DNA of 64,000 bases from Palsa-147 sp049279675 (GCA_049279675.1 JBAPOP010000007.1:1-64000), one strand, 5' to 3'; shown: positions 51,387 through 60,695, counted from the stretch's first letter. Program-made: numbers and translations. Notes: generated by a model from the letters alone, not told the origin.

Positions 51387-53825
51387 GTGAAGCCGAAATT
51401 TTTCGCGCTGCCGGTTGCCGCCGCATTCTCGATCCTCTGTGCTGCGGCATTTGCAGGCGGCTCTTTGGCTACGAGCCATACCTCGGCTACGAACCGATCC
51501 TCGGCCACGAACCGTTTTTCGCAACAGTCGAGCCAAACGCGAGGCGTTGCGCCCGAGCAAGAGACGAAGGCGCAAGTCGCGTCTGAATTGAGCGGCCACT
51601 TTTTCGCGCTCGTCATCGGCATCAACAATTACGAGCATTTGCCGAAGCTCGCCACCGCCGTGCAGGATGCGCAGGCGCTCGCTTCGATTCTTCGCGATCA
51701 GTATGGGTTTCAAACAACACCTCTATTCAATGCGACGCACGACCAGATCATGAAGGCGATGAACGACTACCGTCACAGCCTCGACGAAAATGCGAGCCTT
51801 CTGATTTATTACGCCGGCCACGGCTATTACGACAAAGATGCCGACAAGGCGTATTGGCTGCCCGTGGATGCTGACCGCGACGACAATTCGCACTGGATCA
51901 TGGCAGAGTCCATTACAACCGCGGCGAAAGTGATTCCGGCGCGACATGTCCTGATCGTTTCTGATAGTTGCTATTCCGGCGGCCTGACGCGCGACATAGC
52001 GCTCTCATACACCGCAGAGGAGCGCGAGCGGTTCCTCGCAAAGATGGCTTTCGGGAAGTCGCGCACTCTGATGTCGAGCGGCGCGCTCGAACCGGTCGCA
52101 GATGGGGGCGGCGGCGGACATTCGGTGTTTACGGGCGCATTGATCAAGGCACTCGCCACTTCCAGCGACACTATTTTCTCGGCGGAAGGACTTTTCGATC
52201 AGTATGTTCAAGTGTCTGTCTCTGGCAGATCCGATCAGACTCCGCAATACGCTCCGATCCGAAATTCCGGACACGACTTCGGCGACTTCGTGTTTGTGCG
52301 ATCGGGCAAGGCGTCTGCGCCCAGCGCAGCGCAGAAAGCGGCGAACAACCAGGCGCCGGCACCTCAGACTGTGGCTTCGCAGCCGGCGCCAGCCCGGCAG
52401 CCGGCCGCGCCGCCTCGCCCAGCGTACAATCCGCCGGCTGCGGCGCCGATTGAAATGCCTACTAACAAGGTATCGGCAAACCAGACGTTCGGAGGAATTC
52501 GCTTCGAAGTGAAGAGCGTCAACACCAACGACAGCAAAGCTCCGATCGTTCTGATTGCAGCGACGAATACAGAACAGCGCGATATCAAGTTCAAGCTCCT
52601 GTTTCCGCTGGAACCGAAAGTGATCGACAGTAACGGGATCGCGAGCAATTGGTATGGCGTTGACGGCGTTCCGATCTGCAATGCGTACGGCAACATCACA
52701 GTAAACTGTGCCACGCCGGATCCGACCCGCTGGTCAGTGGCACATTCGGGCGCTCCATTGAACTTCGCACTGAAATTCCGTGGCCCTCAAGATTTTCACG
52801 GATCGAGCGCGAGTGTTTCCTTTAACGTATTACTTGGCACCGAAAAGGATGACGGAACCATAAAATCGGTGATGATCCCTGTCGTTCTTCCCAACGTGCT
52901 GCTTAAGCCTGACGCGCCCGTTCGGCCTGCGTTGGCCAATCGAGTTTATGAGGAGATCCATTTTGACGTGACGAGCGTCCGAACCGGCGACAAGGCCGTA
53001 AGCTTTCTCGTCGCCGCGACGAACACGCAACAGCGCGACTCGAGGTTCAAGATATTGGTGCCGCTGGAACCGAAAGTGATCGACAGCAACGGGGTCGCGA
53101 GCAATTGGTATGGCGTTGACGGCGTTCCGATCTGCAATGCCTACGGCAATATCACGGCAAACTGCGCGAAGCCCGAACCTAACCTATGGTCGGAGGCCTA
53201 TTCGAGTATTCCATTGAATTTCGTGCTGAACTTCCGTGGCCTTCAGGATTTTCGCGGCTCTAGCGCGAGCGTTTCCTTCAACGTGTTGCTCGGCACCGAA
53301 AAGGATGATGGAACCGTACGGCCGACAATGATCCCGGTTGTTTTGCCGAACGTTCCGCTCAATCCCGATGCGCCCGTTCGGCCGAGGTTGGCCAGCCAGG
53401 CGTATGAAGGCATTCGATTTGACGTCGTGGCCGCCCAGGCGGGCGAGAAAGCAATTCGCGTTCTAGTCGCGGCGACAAATACGCAGCAGCGGGATTTGAG
53501 GTTCAAGATATTGGTGCCGCCGGATCCGAAAGTGATCGACAGCAACGGGGTCGCGAGCAATGGGTATGGCGTCGACGGCGTTCAGAATTGCAATGCCTAC
53601 GGCAATATCGCGGCAAACTGCGCGAAGCCCGAACCGAACCTCTGGTCGGAGACGTATTCGGGCATTCCGTTGAACCTCGTCCTGAACTTCCGTGGCCCTC
53701 AGGATTTTCGCGGGTCGAGCGTCAATATTTCTTTTGACGCACTACTCGGCACCGAAAAAGATGACGGGAGCATAAAAACCACAGTGATCCATGTTGCCTT
53801 GCCAAACGTTCCCGTCACCCAATGA
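51387..53825 (+). CDS. Exported caspase-like (peptidase C14) protein with three tandem repeats
   Basis: 812 residues from a GTG at 51387. Signal peptide 1-23 (KFFALPVAAAFSILCAAAFA). Caspase-like p20 domain at about 70-300: HFFALVIGINNYEHLPKLAT, the catalytic His145 in IYYAGHGYYD and Cys195 in IVSDSCYSGGL, ending at SGHDFGDFVFVRSG. A Pro/Ala-rich linker (about 305-355) leads to three repeats of about 150 residues (about 363-512, 513-665, 666-812). Each holds VIDSNG..ASNWYGVDGV, a CNAYGNIT..NC cysteine pair and VSFNVLLGTEKDDG. The repeats are beta-rich and probably a binding or structural module; unlike any family I can name. It may process or sense envelope proteins. Confidence 0.85.
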   Translation: MKPKFFALPVAAAFSILCAAAFAGGSLATSHTSATNRSSATNRFSQQSSQTRGVAPEQETKAQVASELSGHFFALVIGINNYEHLPKLATAVQDAQALASILRDQYGFQTTPLFNATHDQIMKAMNDYRHSLDENASLLIYYAGHGYYDKDADKAYWLPVDADRDDNSHWIMAESITTAAKVIPARHVLIVSDSCYSGGLTRDIALSYTAEERERFLAKMAFGKSRTLMSSGALEPVADGGGGGHSVFTGALIKALATSSDTIFSAEGLFDQYVQVSVSGRSDQTPQYAPIRNSGHDFGDFVFVRSGKASAPSAAQKAANNQAPAPQTVASQPAPARQPAAPPRPAYNPPAAAPIEMPTNKVSANQTFGGIRFEVKSVNTNDSKAPIVLIAATNTEQRDIKFKLLFPLEPKVIDSNGIASNWYGVDGVPICNAYGNITVNCATPDPTRWSVAHSGAPLNFALKFRGPQDFHGSSASVSFNVLLGTEKDDGTIKSVMIPVVLPNVLLKPDAPVRPALANRVYEEIHFDVTSVRTGDKAVSFLVAATNTQQRDSRFKILVPLEPKVIDSNGVASNWYGVDGVPICNAYGNITANCAKPEPNLWSEAYSSIPLNFVLNFRGLQDFRGSSASVSFNVLLGTEKDDGTVRPTMIPVVLPNVPLNPDAPVRPRLASQAYEGIRFDVVAAQAGEKAIRVLVAATNTQQRDLRFKILVPPDPKVIDSNGVASNGYGVDGVQNCNAYGNIAANCAKPEPNLWSETYSGIPLNLVLNFRGPQDFRGSSVNISFDALLGTEKDDGSIKTTVIHVALPNVPVTQ
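52473..53822 (+). repeat. Three tandem ~450-base repeats inside the caspase-like gene
   Basis: The repeats start near 52473, 52923 and 53382. Stretches such as ATCGACAGCAACGGGGTCGC recur almost unchanged, so at least the last duplication is recent. The cysteine pair of each repeat (CNAYGNIT-x-NC) is conserved; repeat 3 differs around it (NGYGVDGVQNC). Short-read assemblies could collapse or expand this region. Confidence 0.7.
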
Positions 53826-53936
53826 TGTGACAGGTGGGGGAGCCACGCCGTGGCGGATCTTCGCATGAGTCCCAAGCGTGCAACGGACCGCGCGACTTTT
53901 TCCTTCAACAAGACAAACGGTGTGCATTGACCTGCA

Positions 53937-53964
53937 TTGACATGACGAGAGATCGGGTTACATT
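53937..53964 (+). promoter_or_regulatory. Candidate sigma-70-type promoter of the TPR-CHAT gene
   Basis: TTGACA (53937-53942), 16-base spacer, TACATT (53959-53964). The ATG is 32 bases downstream. A TGCATTGAC word is repeated just upstream (53923-53941), which may be a regulator half-site. Confidence 0.55.
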
Positions 53965-53996
53965 GTGGCGAGAGTCTCTTCGGACCACGCGCGGCG

Positions 53997-56900
53997 ATGA
54001 TGATTCCCGCTCCCACTATCCTTCGCGGTCCTTCGGGCGCTAGGAAATTGCAAAGACTAAAAAAGACTCGCGCCGCTTTTAGCGGATTGCTTGCCGTGGG
54101 TGTCGCGATGATGTTGATCATGGCGCTTGGCTTGCCGGTTAGGGCGCAGGAGGGGCGGTGGGCTGAGCTGGTGAAGAGGGCGAATGCGCTGCGAGGAGAG
54201 GGCAAGTATGCAGAGGGGATACCGGTTGCGGAAGAGGCGGTGCGAGTGGCGGAGAAGTCAATTGGAGCGAAAAGCCCGGCGCTGGCGATGAGTTTGAATT
54301 TGCTTGGGGCGATGTATGACGACGAGGGGAAATATGCGGAGGCGGAGCCGGTCTTTCAGCGCAGCTTGACGATCCGCGAGACGGCATTGGGGCCGGACAA
54401 TCCTGAAGTGGCGAAGAGTTTGAATAGCTTGGCGTTTCTTTATTATCACGAAGGCAGGTATGCGGAGGCGGAGCCGCTTTTCAGGCGCGCGCTGGCGATT
54501 CGCGAGAACGCGCTCGGGCCGGACAATGCGGAAGTGGCCGTCACGCTGAATACGCTTGCGTCGCTGTATCAGAGGCAGGGGGAATTTGCAAAGGCGGAGC
54601 CGCTCTTCAAGCGCAGTCTGGCAATCCGCGAAAAAATTCTCAAGCCGGACGATCCTGAATTGGCGCGGAGCCTTGGGAGCGTCGCGACGCTGTATCAGGA
54701 GCAGGGGAAATATGCGGAGGCGGAGCCGCTGCTTAGGCGCGCGCTGGCAATTCGCGAAAAGGCGCTCGGGCCGGAGCATCCCGACGTGGCGGCGAGCCTG
54801 AACATTCTGGCGCTCGTGTGCGAGCAGCAGGGCAAATATGCCGAAGCGGAGCCACTTTACAAACGCAGCTTGGCGATACGCGAGAAGGCGCTTGGGCCCG
54901 ACCATCCCGACGTGGCGAGGAGCCTCAGCAGCCTCGCGACGCTGTATCAGAAGCAGGGGAAATATTCCGAGGCGGAGGCGCTATTCAAGCGCAGCTTGGC
55001 GATTCGTGAAAAGGCGCTTGGCCCCGACCATCCTGATGTCGCGTCGAGCCTGAACAATCTCGCGCACGTTGACGAAAATCAGGGCAAGTACGCCGAAGCG
55101 GAGCCGCTCTACAAGCGGAGCCTGGCGATCCGCGAAAAGGCGCTTGGCGCGGACCATCCGGATGTGGCCGCGAGCCAGAGCAACCTCGCGACGCTTTATT
55201 ACGCCGAAGGCAACTACGCGCAGGCGGAAGCTTACTTCGAGCCCGCGCTTAAAAATATTTCGAAGCAATTCGAGAACAACTTCACGTACATGAGCGACAA
55301 GGACCGGCTGGAATTTCTGCACACGGTGCAGCCGACATTCGACGCGTATTTGAGTTTCTGCCTGACGCAGCGCGAGCGAGATTCGAATCTTGCGGGCGGG
55401 ATGTACGACTTGCTGCTGTGGGAGAAGGGGCTCGTCGGAACGAGTGTGGCGGCGTTGCGAGCGCAGGTGGCCGACGGCGGCGACGCGCAGGCGCTCAACA
55501 TTTTTGACCGGCTGGCGGCGAAGAAAAGCGAATCGGCGCGGCTTGCGAGCACGCGGCCCGAGGGCTGGGAGCAATCGCGGAAACAAATTGATGACGAAGC
55601 GAACGAGCTCGAACAGCAATTGGCGCGGCGGGTGAGCTCGATTGGCGAACAGAAAAATGCGGCTCACGCCGGTTGGCGCGACGTGCAGAAGGCGCTGGGG
55701 CCGCGCGAGGCTTCCGTGGAATTCGTCCGTTTCCATTTCAATGACGGGAAACATTGGACGAGGGCATTCGAGTACGCCGCGTTGATTGTGACGGCGCAGA
55801 GCGAGGCTGGGCCGGCACTGATCTCGCTCGGCGATGCGAAAGAGCTCGAGGGTGATCCACTGCGCGACTATCGCTTGCGCGTGGGACTTCGAGCGAATGG
55901 CACGGCGAGAGGCGTCGCGGCTGTGGAGAAAAATGAAAATGGCGGCGCGGCGCCGAAGGTGAGTTTTTTCGATGCGTTTTGGAAGCCACTCGAGCCTGCG
56001 CTGAAGGGCGTCGAGCGAATATATCTTTCGCCTGATGGCGCGCTCAATCAAGTGGCGCTGGGAGATGTTGCTGGGAGCGACGGGCGATTGTTGATCGAGA
56101 AATACGATTTGCGAATCGTTTCGAGCACGAAGGATATTTTGCGCGGACCGCGGAAAACTTCTACGAACGATAGTTCGGTGCTGGTCGGGAATCCTGCGTT
56201 TGATTTGGATGAAGCGCAGGAGCGGGCGGCGCTCGAATCTTTGCACGCCGCGCCGGCGGCGGCCGATGCTGCTCCGGAGGCTCAAGAAATCGTGAGTTTG
56301 CGATCGCGCGAACTTGAAAGCGGGAAGCTCGATCCTCTGCCCGGGACGCAGATTGAGGTGGAAGAGATCGCGAAGCTGCTCGAGAAGCAGCGATGGCAGG
56401 CGCAGATCTACACACGGGAGCACGCGCTGAAAGAAGCGGTAATGGAAGTGAAAGGGCCGCGCGTGCTGCATCTCGCGACGCACGGATTTTTTGAGGCTGA
56501 CCAAAAAACAGATCAGCGTGAAAACGACGAGAGCTCAGCGAGTGAACAGCCAGCGAGCGTGGAAGATCCGATGCTGCGTTCGGGACTGTTTTTTGCAGGA
56601 GCGAATCGCAGACTTTCCGGGCACGCGACACCGGCCGATTTGGACGATGGCGTGTTAACGGCTTATGAAGCGAGTCAACTCAACTTGCAGGGGACCGAGT
56701 TGGTGGTGCTGAGCGCGTGCGAGACGGGGCTCGGCGAAGTGGCGGCGGGCGAAGGAGTGTTCGGACTGCGACGCGCGCTGCAAGTGGCAGGCGCTGATTC
56801 CGTGCTCATGAGCATGTGGGCTGTGCCGGACAAGGAGACGCAGGAATTGATGGTGCTTTTTTACGAGAAGTGGCTATCCGGAAAAGACAAGCCTGAGGCG

Positions 56901-56999
56901 CTGCGGGAAGCGCAATTGGAAATGCGAGCGCGGGTGAAGGCGCGCTACGGAGAAGATCGGCCGCAATATTGGGGTGCGTTCGTGATTGTGGGGCGGTGA
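53997..56999 (+). CDS. Exported TPR-CHAT protease-like protein
   Basis: 1000 residues from ATG 53997 (a second ATG follows at once). A basic N-region and hydrophobic segment (LLAVGVAMMLIMALGLPVRA) form an export signal, probably cleaved near VRA-QE. Nine 42-residue TPRs of the kinesin-light-chain-like type follow (consensus ALGPDHPDVA, LATLY-QGKYAEAEPL, FKRSLAIREK), about 60-425. A helical middle part comes next. The C-terminal CHAT domain (about 690-1000) keeps its dyad: His829 in VLHLATHGFFEAD and Cys908 in VVLSACETGLGEVAAGEG. This is a complete, probably active caspase-fold peptidase. Related TPR-CHAT proteins serve type III-E CRISPR (Craspase) in the cytoplasm; the export signal here points elsewhere. 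Confidence 0.88.
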   Translation: MMIPAPTILRGPSGARKLQRLKKTRAAFSGLLAVGVAMMLIMALGLPVRAQEGRWAELVKRANALRGEGKYAEGIPVAEEAVRVAEKSIGAKSPALAMSLNLLGAMYDDEGKYAEAEPVFQRSLTIRETALGPDNPEVAKSLNSLAFLYYHEGRYAEAEPLFRRALAIRENALGPDNAEVAVTLNTLASLYQRQGEFAKAEPLFKRSLAIREKILKPDDPELARSLGSVATLYQEQGKYAEAEPLLRRALAIREKALGPEHPDVAASLNILALVCEQQGKYAEAEPLYKRSLAIREKALGPDHPDVARSLSSLATLYQKQGKYSEAEALFKRSLAIREKALGPDHPDVASSLNNLAHVDENQGKYAEAEPLYKRSLAIREKALGADHPDVAASQSNLATLYYAEGNYAQAEAYFEPALKNISKQFENNFTYMSDKDRLEFLHTVQPTFDAYLSFCLTQRERDSNLAGGMYDLLLWEKGLVGTSVAALRAQVADGGDAQALNIFDRLAAKKSESARLASTRPEGWEQSRKQIDDEANELEQQLARRVSSIGEQKNAAHAGWRDVQKALGPREASVEFVRFHFNDGKHWTRAFEYAALIVTAQSEAGPALISLGDAKELEGDPLRDYRLRVGLRANGTARGVAAVEKNENGGAAPKVSFFDAFWKPLEPALKGVERIYLSPDGALNQVALGDVAGSDGRLLIEKYDLRIVSSTKDILRGPRKTSTNDSSVLVGNPAFDLDEAQERAALESLHAAPAAADAAPEAQEIVSLRSRELESGKLDPLPGTQIEVEEIAKLLEKQRWQAQIYTREHALKEAVMEVKGPRVLHLATHGFFEADQKTDQRENDESSASEQPASVEDPMLRSGLFFAGANRRLSGHATPADLDDGVLTAYEASQLNLQGTELVVLSACETGLGEVAAGEGVFGLRRALQVAGADSVLMSMWAVPDKETQELMVLFYEKWLSGKDKPEALREAQLEMRARVKARYGEDRPQYWGAFVIVGR

Positions 57000-57068
57000 G
57001 GCGTCGATGCAAAGGCGCTCTTCTTGCTGCGCGAGAATGGGGCAAATTTTGGGTTCGGTAACCGCACG

Positions 57069-57093
57069 AAAAAACGCCGGCAAGATGCCGGCG
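57069..57093 (-). terminator. Terminator of the pentapeptide caspase gene, GCTAC-family hairpin
   Basis: CGCCGGC-AAGAT-GCCGGCG (57075-57093) with six A at 57069-57074, which read as TTTTTT after the hairpin on the minus strand. It lies 56 bases past the minus-strand caspase stop. On the plus strand the hairpin is followed by GCTAC, the tail shared by three other hairpins in this region. Confidence 0.75.
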
Positions 57094-57148
57094 CTACGAT
57101 GGCATGGGAATCGCCGCGAAAAATAAAGCGCAGACACACAATCGCAAA

Positions 57149-59107
57149 CTAAGGGTGGGATGGGTTGGCGCGTGCTTTGGCGTCTTGGAGCTCTTTCGAA
57201 TGAGCTTTTATGCGCGATCGAACATCTTCGCCGCGCTTGTCGATGAACGACTGCGGAAAGGCGAGGCCGAATTCATCCACCGTGAGCTCTTTTCCATTGG
57301 CGTCGAAAATCGGATACCACCAATCTTCGTTTAGCTCGCGCTTCTTGCACGCTGGCAGCCCTGCGTCCTTCAGGCTGAGGAAGAAAGTTGATTCGATGTA
57401 GCGGTTGTGTTCGATGCCGCCGGAGAAGCGATCGCTGGGAATTTCGTCAATGATGAGGACTGAGAAATCGGTGCGCGAGACGGGCGTCTCACAGGCGCCT
57501 GGCTTCTGGAGCTTGTCGAAACTTTTCAGATCGATGATTGCAGCGGTGAAATCGGTGTTGGCGATTTTGGCGTCTTTGAATGTGGCGCCGGTGAGATCGG
57601 AGCCGACAAAGAATGCGCCAGTGAGATCGGCTTTGTCGAAAATTGCGTTGCGTAGATCGGCGAACATGAAGCGGGCGCCGCTCAAATTCGCGCCGGTGAA
57701 ATTCGCGCCCTGGGCGCCCGCGCTGAACCATCGAATTCCCGCGGCCTTGGAATCCTGAAATTGGGCGCGCTCGGCATCGGCGAAATCGAACTTGGCTCGC
57801 TCAAGCGTCGCTCCGCGAAAATTTGTGCCGTTCAGAATCGCGAAGGAGAAGCTTGCGTCGGTGAAATCGGCGGAGGAGGCTGAAGCGTGAGTCAGATCGG
57901 CATCGGCAAACGCCGTCTTGTTAAAGTCACCGGAATCGAAGTGCCCATTTCGAAGCGAGAGGCCTGAAAGTTTTAGGCCGCCGAGGGAATGCTGCGTGCG
58001 GATCATGCTCTCGACGGCGAGAACTTGTCCGATGTCGCCCGTCGGCATGATGTCTGAGGCGCGCTGGAGAACTGAGAGCGCGCTCTCGAGCGACATTGTT
58101 TCAGTTGCGGGCTGATCGTGGCGCGAATTCGTAGGCGAAGCGGCCGATGCTGAATCAGGATTGGGCGCGGGCGGCGCGCTGCCTGGTGCTGAGACGGCCG
58201 ATGGAGCTGCCGCCGGCCAGCCAGCAATCTTTCCGTGGCGCGCAAAAACGAAGTCGCCGGAATTGTGCCCGGAGCTGTGAAGGGGCATGTACTGCGGAGT
58301 CTGGTCGGAGCCGCCGCCGACGGAAATCTTGATATATTGTTCGAACAGATTGTCCGCGGAAAACATATTATCCGTTTCAGCTGTGAGACCTTTGATCAGC
58401 GCGGCGGCGAAAACAGAATGGCCGGAACCGCCCGAATCGGAAACGGGCTCGTCGCCGCCGCTGGACATCAGCGTGCGGGAATGACCTTCCATCATTTTTT
58501 CAAGATAGGTCTGCAGGTTTTGCGATGAGAAGGATAAATCCACGTCGCGCATTTCGCCCGAGTAACAACTATCGGAAACAATCAGGACGTGGCGCGCGGG
58601 GATGACCTTTATGTCAGTGGTGATTTCTTCGGAGATAATCCAGGTCGCGCTATTTTCCCGCTGCGCGTCCACGGGCATCCAATACGCGTGGTCGCCGTAT
58701 TTGACGCCGTGCCCCGCGTAGTAGACGAGGAGATTTGCGGAATCGTCGAGTTCGTGGCTGTATTCGCTAAGAGCGGTGAGAATTTCGAATTTGGAGGCGT
58801 TCAATAAAACTTTCGTCTTGAAGCCATAATCGTTTTGCAGAATCGCGGCGATTGACTGAGCGTCGCCGACGGCGGTGTGCAACGGCGGAAGATTTTTGTA
58901 ATCGTTGATTCCGATCACGAGGGCAAAATAGGCAGCTGGTTGCGCGGATGATTTCGAAGTTTCCGGTTGAACGGGAGTGACGCTGCGTTGATCTTTTTGT
59001 GTTTGTTGCGGATGAACAAGCGAAGCACCGCCGGCCGCCAGCGCCAGAACGACGCTGGACACTAGTAACGCGGAAAGAGCGGTGACCGCTCGGGATTTGA
59101 ATTCCAT
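57149..59107 (-). CDS. Exported caspase-like protein with pentapeptide repeats
   Basis: 652 residues. N-terminal hydrophobic segment (ALSALLVSSVVLALAAGGAS) for export or anchoring. Caspase-like domain at about 60-290, with His133 in VYYAGHGVKYG and Cys181 in IVSDSCYSGEM; QTPQYMPLHSSGHNSGDFVF is shared with the other caspase-like gene. A Pro/Ala linker then leads to a pentapeptide-repeat beta-helix at about 370-540 (ADADLTHASASSADFTDAS, GANFTGANLSGARFMFADLR). A C-terminal domain with CETPVSRTDFSVLIIDEIPS and WWYPIFDANGKELTVDEFGL is not recognised. It is convergent with the TPR-CHAT gene, 150 bases apart. Confidence 0.85.
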   Translation of the reverse strand: MEFKSRAVTALSALLVSSVVLALAAGGASLVHPQQTQKDQRSVTPVQPETSKSSAQPAAYFALVIGINDYKNLPPLHTAVGDAQSIAAILQNDYGFKTKVLLNASKFEILTALSEYSHELDDSANLLVYYAGHGVKYGDHAYWMPVDAQRENSATWIISEEITTDIKVIPARHVLIVSDSCYSGEMRDVDLSFSSQNLQTYLEKMMEGHSRTLMSSGGDEPVSDSGGSGHSVFAAALIKGLTAETDNMFSADNLFEQYIKISVGGGSDQTPQYMPLHSSGHNSGDFVFARHGKIAGWPAAAPSAVSAPGSAPPAPNPDSASAASPTNSRHDQPATETMSLESALSVLQRASDIMPTGDIGQVLAVESMIRTQHSLGGLKLSGLSLRNGHFDSGDFNKTAFADADLTHASASSADFTDASFSFAILNGTNFRGATLERAKFDFADAERAQFQDSKAAGIRWFSAGAQGANFTGANLSGARFMFADLRNAIFDKADLTGAFFVGSDLTGATFKDAKIANTDFTAAIIDLKSFDKLQKPGACETPVSRTDFSVLIIDEIPSDRFSGGIEHNRYIESTFFLSLKDAGLPACKKRELNEDWWYPIFDANGKELTVDEFGLAFPQSFIDKRGEDVRSRIKAHSKELQDAKARANPSHP

Positions 59108-59185
59108 GCGATGTCACACGGCTGTTGGAGCCTGTTCCACGTACTGTAGACCTTCCGGCAGGTCAAAACAAGAACGCGGCGCGGA

Positions 59186-60490
59186 TCACTTGGCGTAATC
59201 GTTCTTCACGACGGCGCCGCCTTTCATCACGAACTTTACGTGCTGCAGCGTAGTGACGTCCTGCAACGGATCGCCGTCAACGGCGATAATGTCGGCCCAC
59301 TTGCCGGTGTCGAGGGTGCCGATTTTGTCGCTCCAGCCGAGCAGATCGGCGTCGTTGATGGTTGCGGTCTGAATGGCTTGGAGCGGCGTCATTCCCAGGC
59401 TCACGTAGACGGCGAGCTCGTGGGCATTCAATCCGTGCGGATACACCGCGGCATCGGTGCCCATGCCGATTTTCACTCCGGCCGCGATCGCTTTTCGAAT
59501 GTTCCCCTTCGCCATCTCGGAAACCATCGCCATCTTTTTCTGCGAGAATTCTGGCAAATTCGCTCGAGCGGCGTTTTCGCGTTGCCAATCGATGAGATAG
59601 AGCGTGGGAACGAGATAGGTGCCGTTCTTTTTCAGCGTGGCGATCGCTTCATCGTTCATCAGGTGGCCGTGCTCGATTGAGTCAACACCGGCTTCGGACG
59701 CCCAGATCACGCCTTGCGCGCCGTGTGCGTGAGCGGCAACTTTCCTGCCCAGCCTGTGAGCGTCGGCTACGATCGCTTTCATTTCTTCGAGCGTGTACTG
59801 AGCCGCGTTCGGATCGTCGCCTTTGGAGAGGACGCCACCGGTCGCGCAGATTTTGATGACGTCCGCGCCGTACTTGATAATTTCGCGCGTTTTGTGCTGA
59901 ACATTTTCGACGCCGTCGGCTGCGCCTTCGCTTGTAGCGTGATATTCGAAGGGCAAGAAGTCGTTATCGCAATGGCCGCCCGTGATGCTGAGCGGGGGAC
60001 CGCTCACGAGCATGCGCGGGCCGGGCACGTCTCCAGCATTAATGGCGTCGCGGAGGGCTACGTCGCTATAGCCGTGCGCGCCGACGTTGCGGACGGTGGT
60101 GATTCCAGCTTCCAAAGTGACGCGAGCGTTGCGGGCGCCGATCAGAGCCTCGCGAGGAATAGAAATCGCCAAGGTTTCGTAACCGAAACTTGGGTTGAAG
60201 GTCAGATGCGTGTGCGCATCGATGAGTCCGGGGAGAACTGTCGCGTGCGAGAGATCAATTACAGTGTCGCTGGGAGAAGTTTTGAGATCATCGGCAGCGA
60301 CGACGCTCACTATTTTGTCTCCTTCGATCACAATCGCTCTGTTCGCGAGCGTGTTGCCGCTCTTCACGTCAAGCAAATGGCCGGCCTTGACGATTACGCG
60401 GTTCGACGACTGCTGCGCCGCGACAGCCGCGCACAACATCAGCATCGCGGCGACAAGTCCTGGCAGCAAACTTCTGAGAGATATTTTCAT
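59186..60490 (-). CDS. Exported amidohydrolase (imidazolonepropionase-like)
   Basis: 434 residues. Signal peptide ending AAVAAQQSS. Metal-dependent TIM-barrel hydrolase with HTH in LIDAHTHLTFN, the carboxylysine region YGADVIKICATGGVLSKGDD, His in KVAAHAHGAQGVIW and SIEHGHLMNDE, and the catalytic Asp in KIGMGTDAAVYP. In this group the substrates are often Xaa-Pro or other dipeptides (prolidase-like) or cyclic imides; not resolved here. It is the next gene after the caspase on the same strand, with no shared promoter seen. Confidence 0.85.
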   Translation of the reverse strand: MKISLRSLLPGLVAAMLMLCAAVAAQQSSNRVIVKAGHLLDVKSGNTLANRAIVIEGDKIVSVVAADDLKTSPSDTVIDLSHATVLPGLIDAHTHLTFNPSFGYETLAISIPREALIGARNARVTLEAGITTVRNVGAHGYSDVALRDAINAGDVPGPRMLVSGPPLSITGGHCDNDFLPFEYHATSEGAADGVENVQHKTREIIKYGADVIKICATGGVLSKGDDPNAAQYTLEEMKAIVADAHRLGRKVAAHAHGAQGVIWASEAGVDSIEHGHLMNDEAIATLKKNGTYLVPTLYLIDWQRENAARANLPEFSQKKMAMVSEMAKGNIRKAIAAGVKIGMGTDAAVYPHGLNAHELAVYVSLGMTPLQAIQTATINDADLLGWSDKIGTLDTGKWADIIAVDGDPLQDVTTLQHVKFVMKGGAVVKNDYAK

Positions 60491-60608
60491 GGCGTCCTCT
60501 TTGTCGTTTCGATAAGAACCTTTGAGCTGCGCGAGGCACTATATCAGCCCTAACGGGCGTTCGCGCTTCGTTCGTTTTATGGCTCTTATCGCGGCGTGGA
60601 CGGAACCG

Positions 60609-60637
60609 TTGCGGGTCACGGTGAAGGCGACTACAAT
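60609..60637 (+). promoter_or_regulatory. Candidate promoter of the DinB-like gene
   Basis: TTGCGG (60609-60614), 17-base spacer, TACAAT (60632-60637). The GGAGGAA ribosome site is at about 60684, and ATG at 60696. Confidence 0.5.
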
Positions 60638-60695
60638 TCGTGGCCGGGCGGTGAATCGCGGGTGATTGAGAGCGGGAGATCGAGGAGGAATTACG

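Noticed and set aside
51387..59107. CRISPR-linked (Craspase) origin of the TPR-CHAT gene
   Set aside because: No repeats-spacer array, gRAMP or Cas gene is in the window, and the protein has an export signal.
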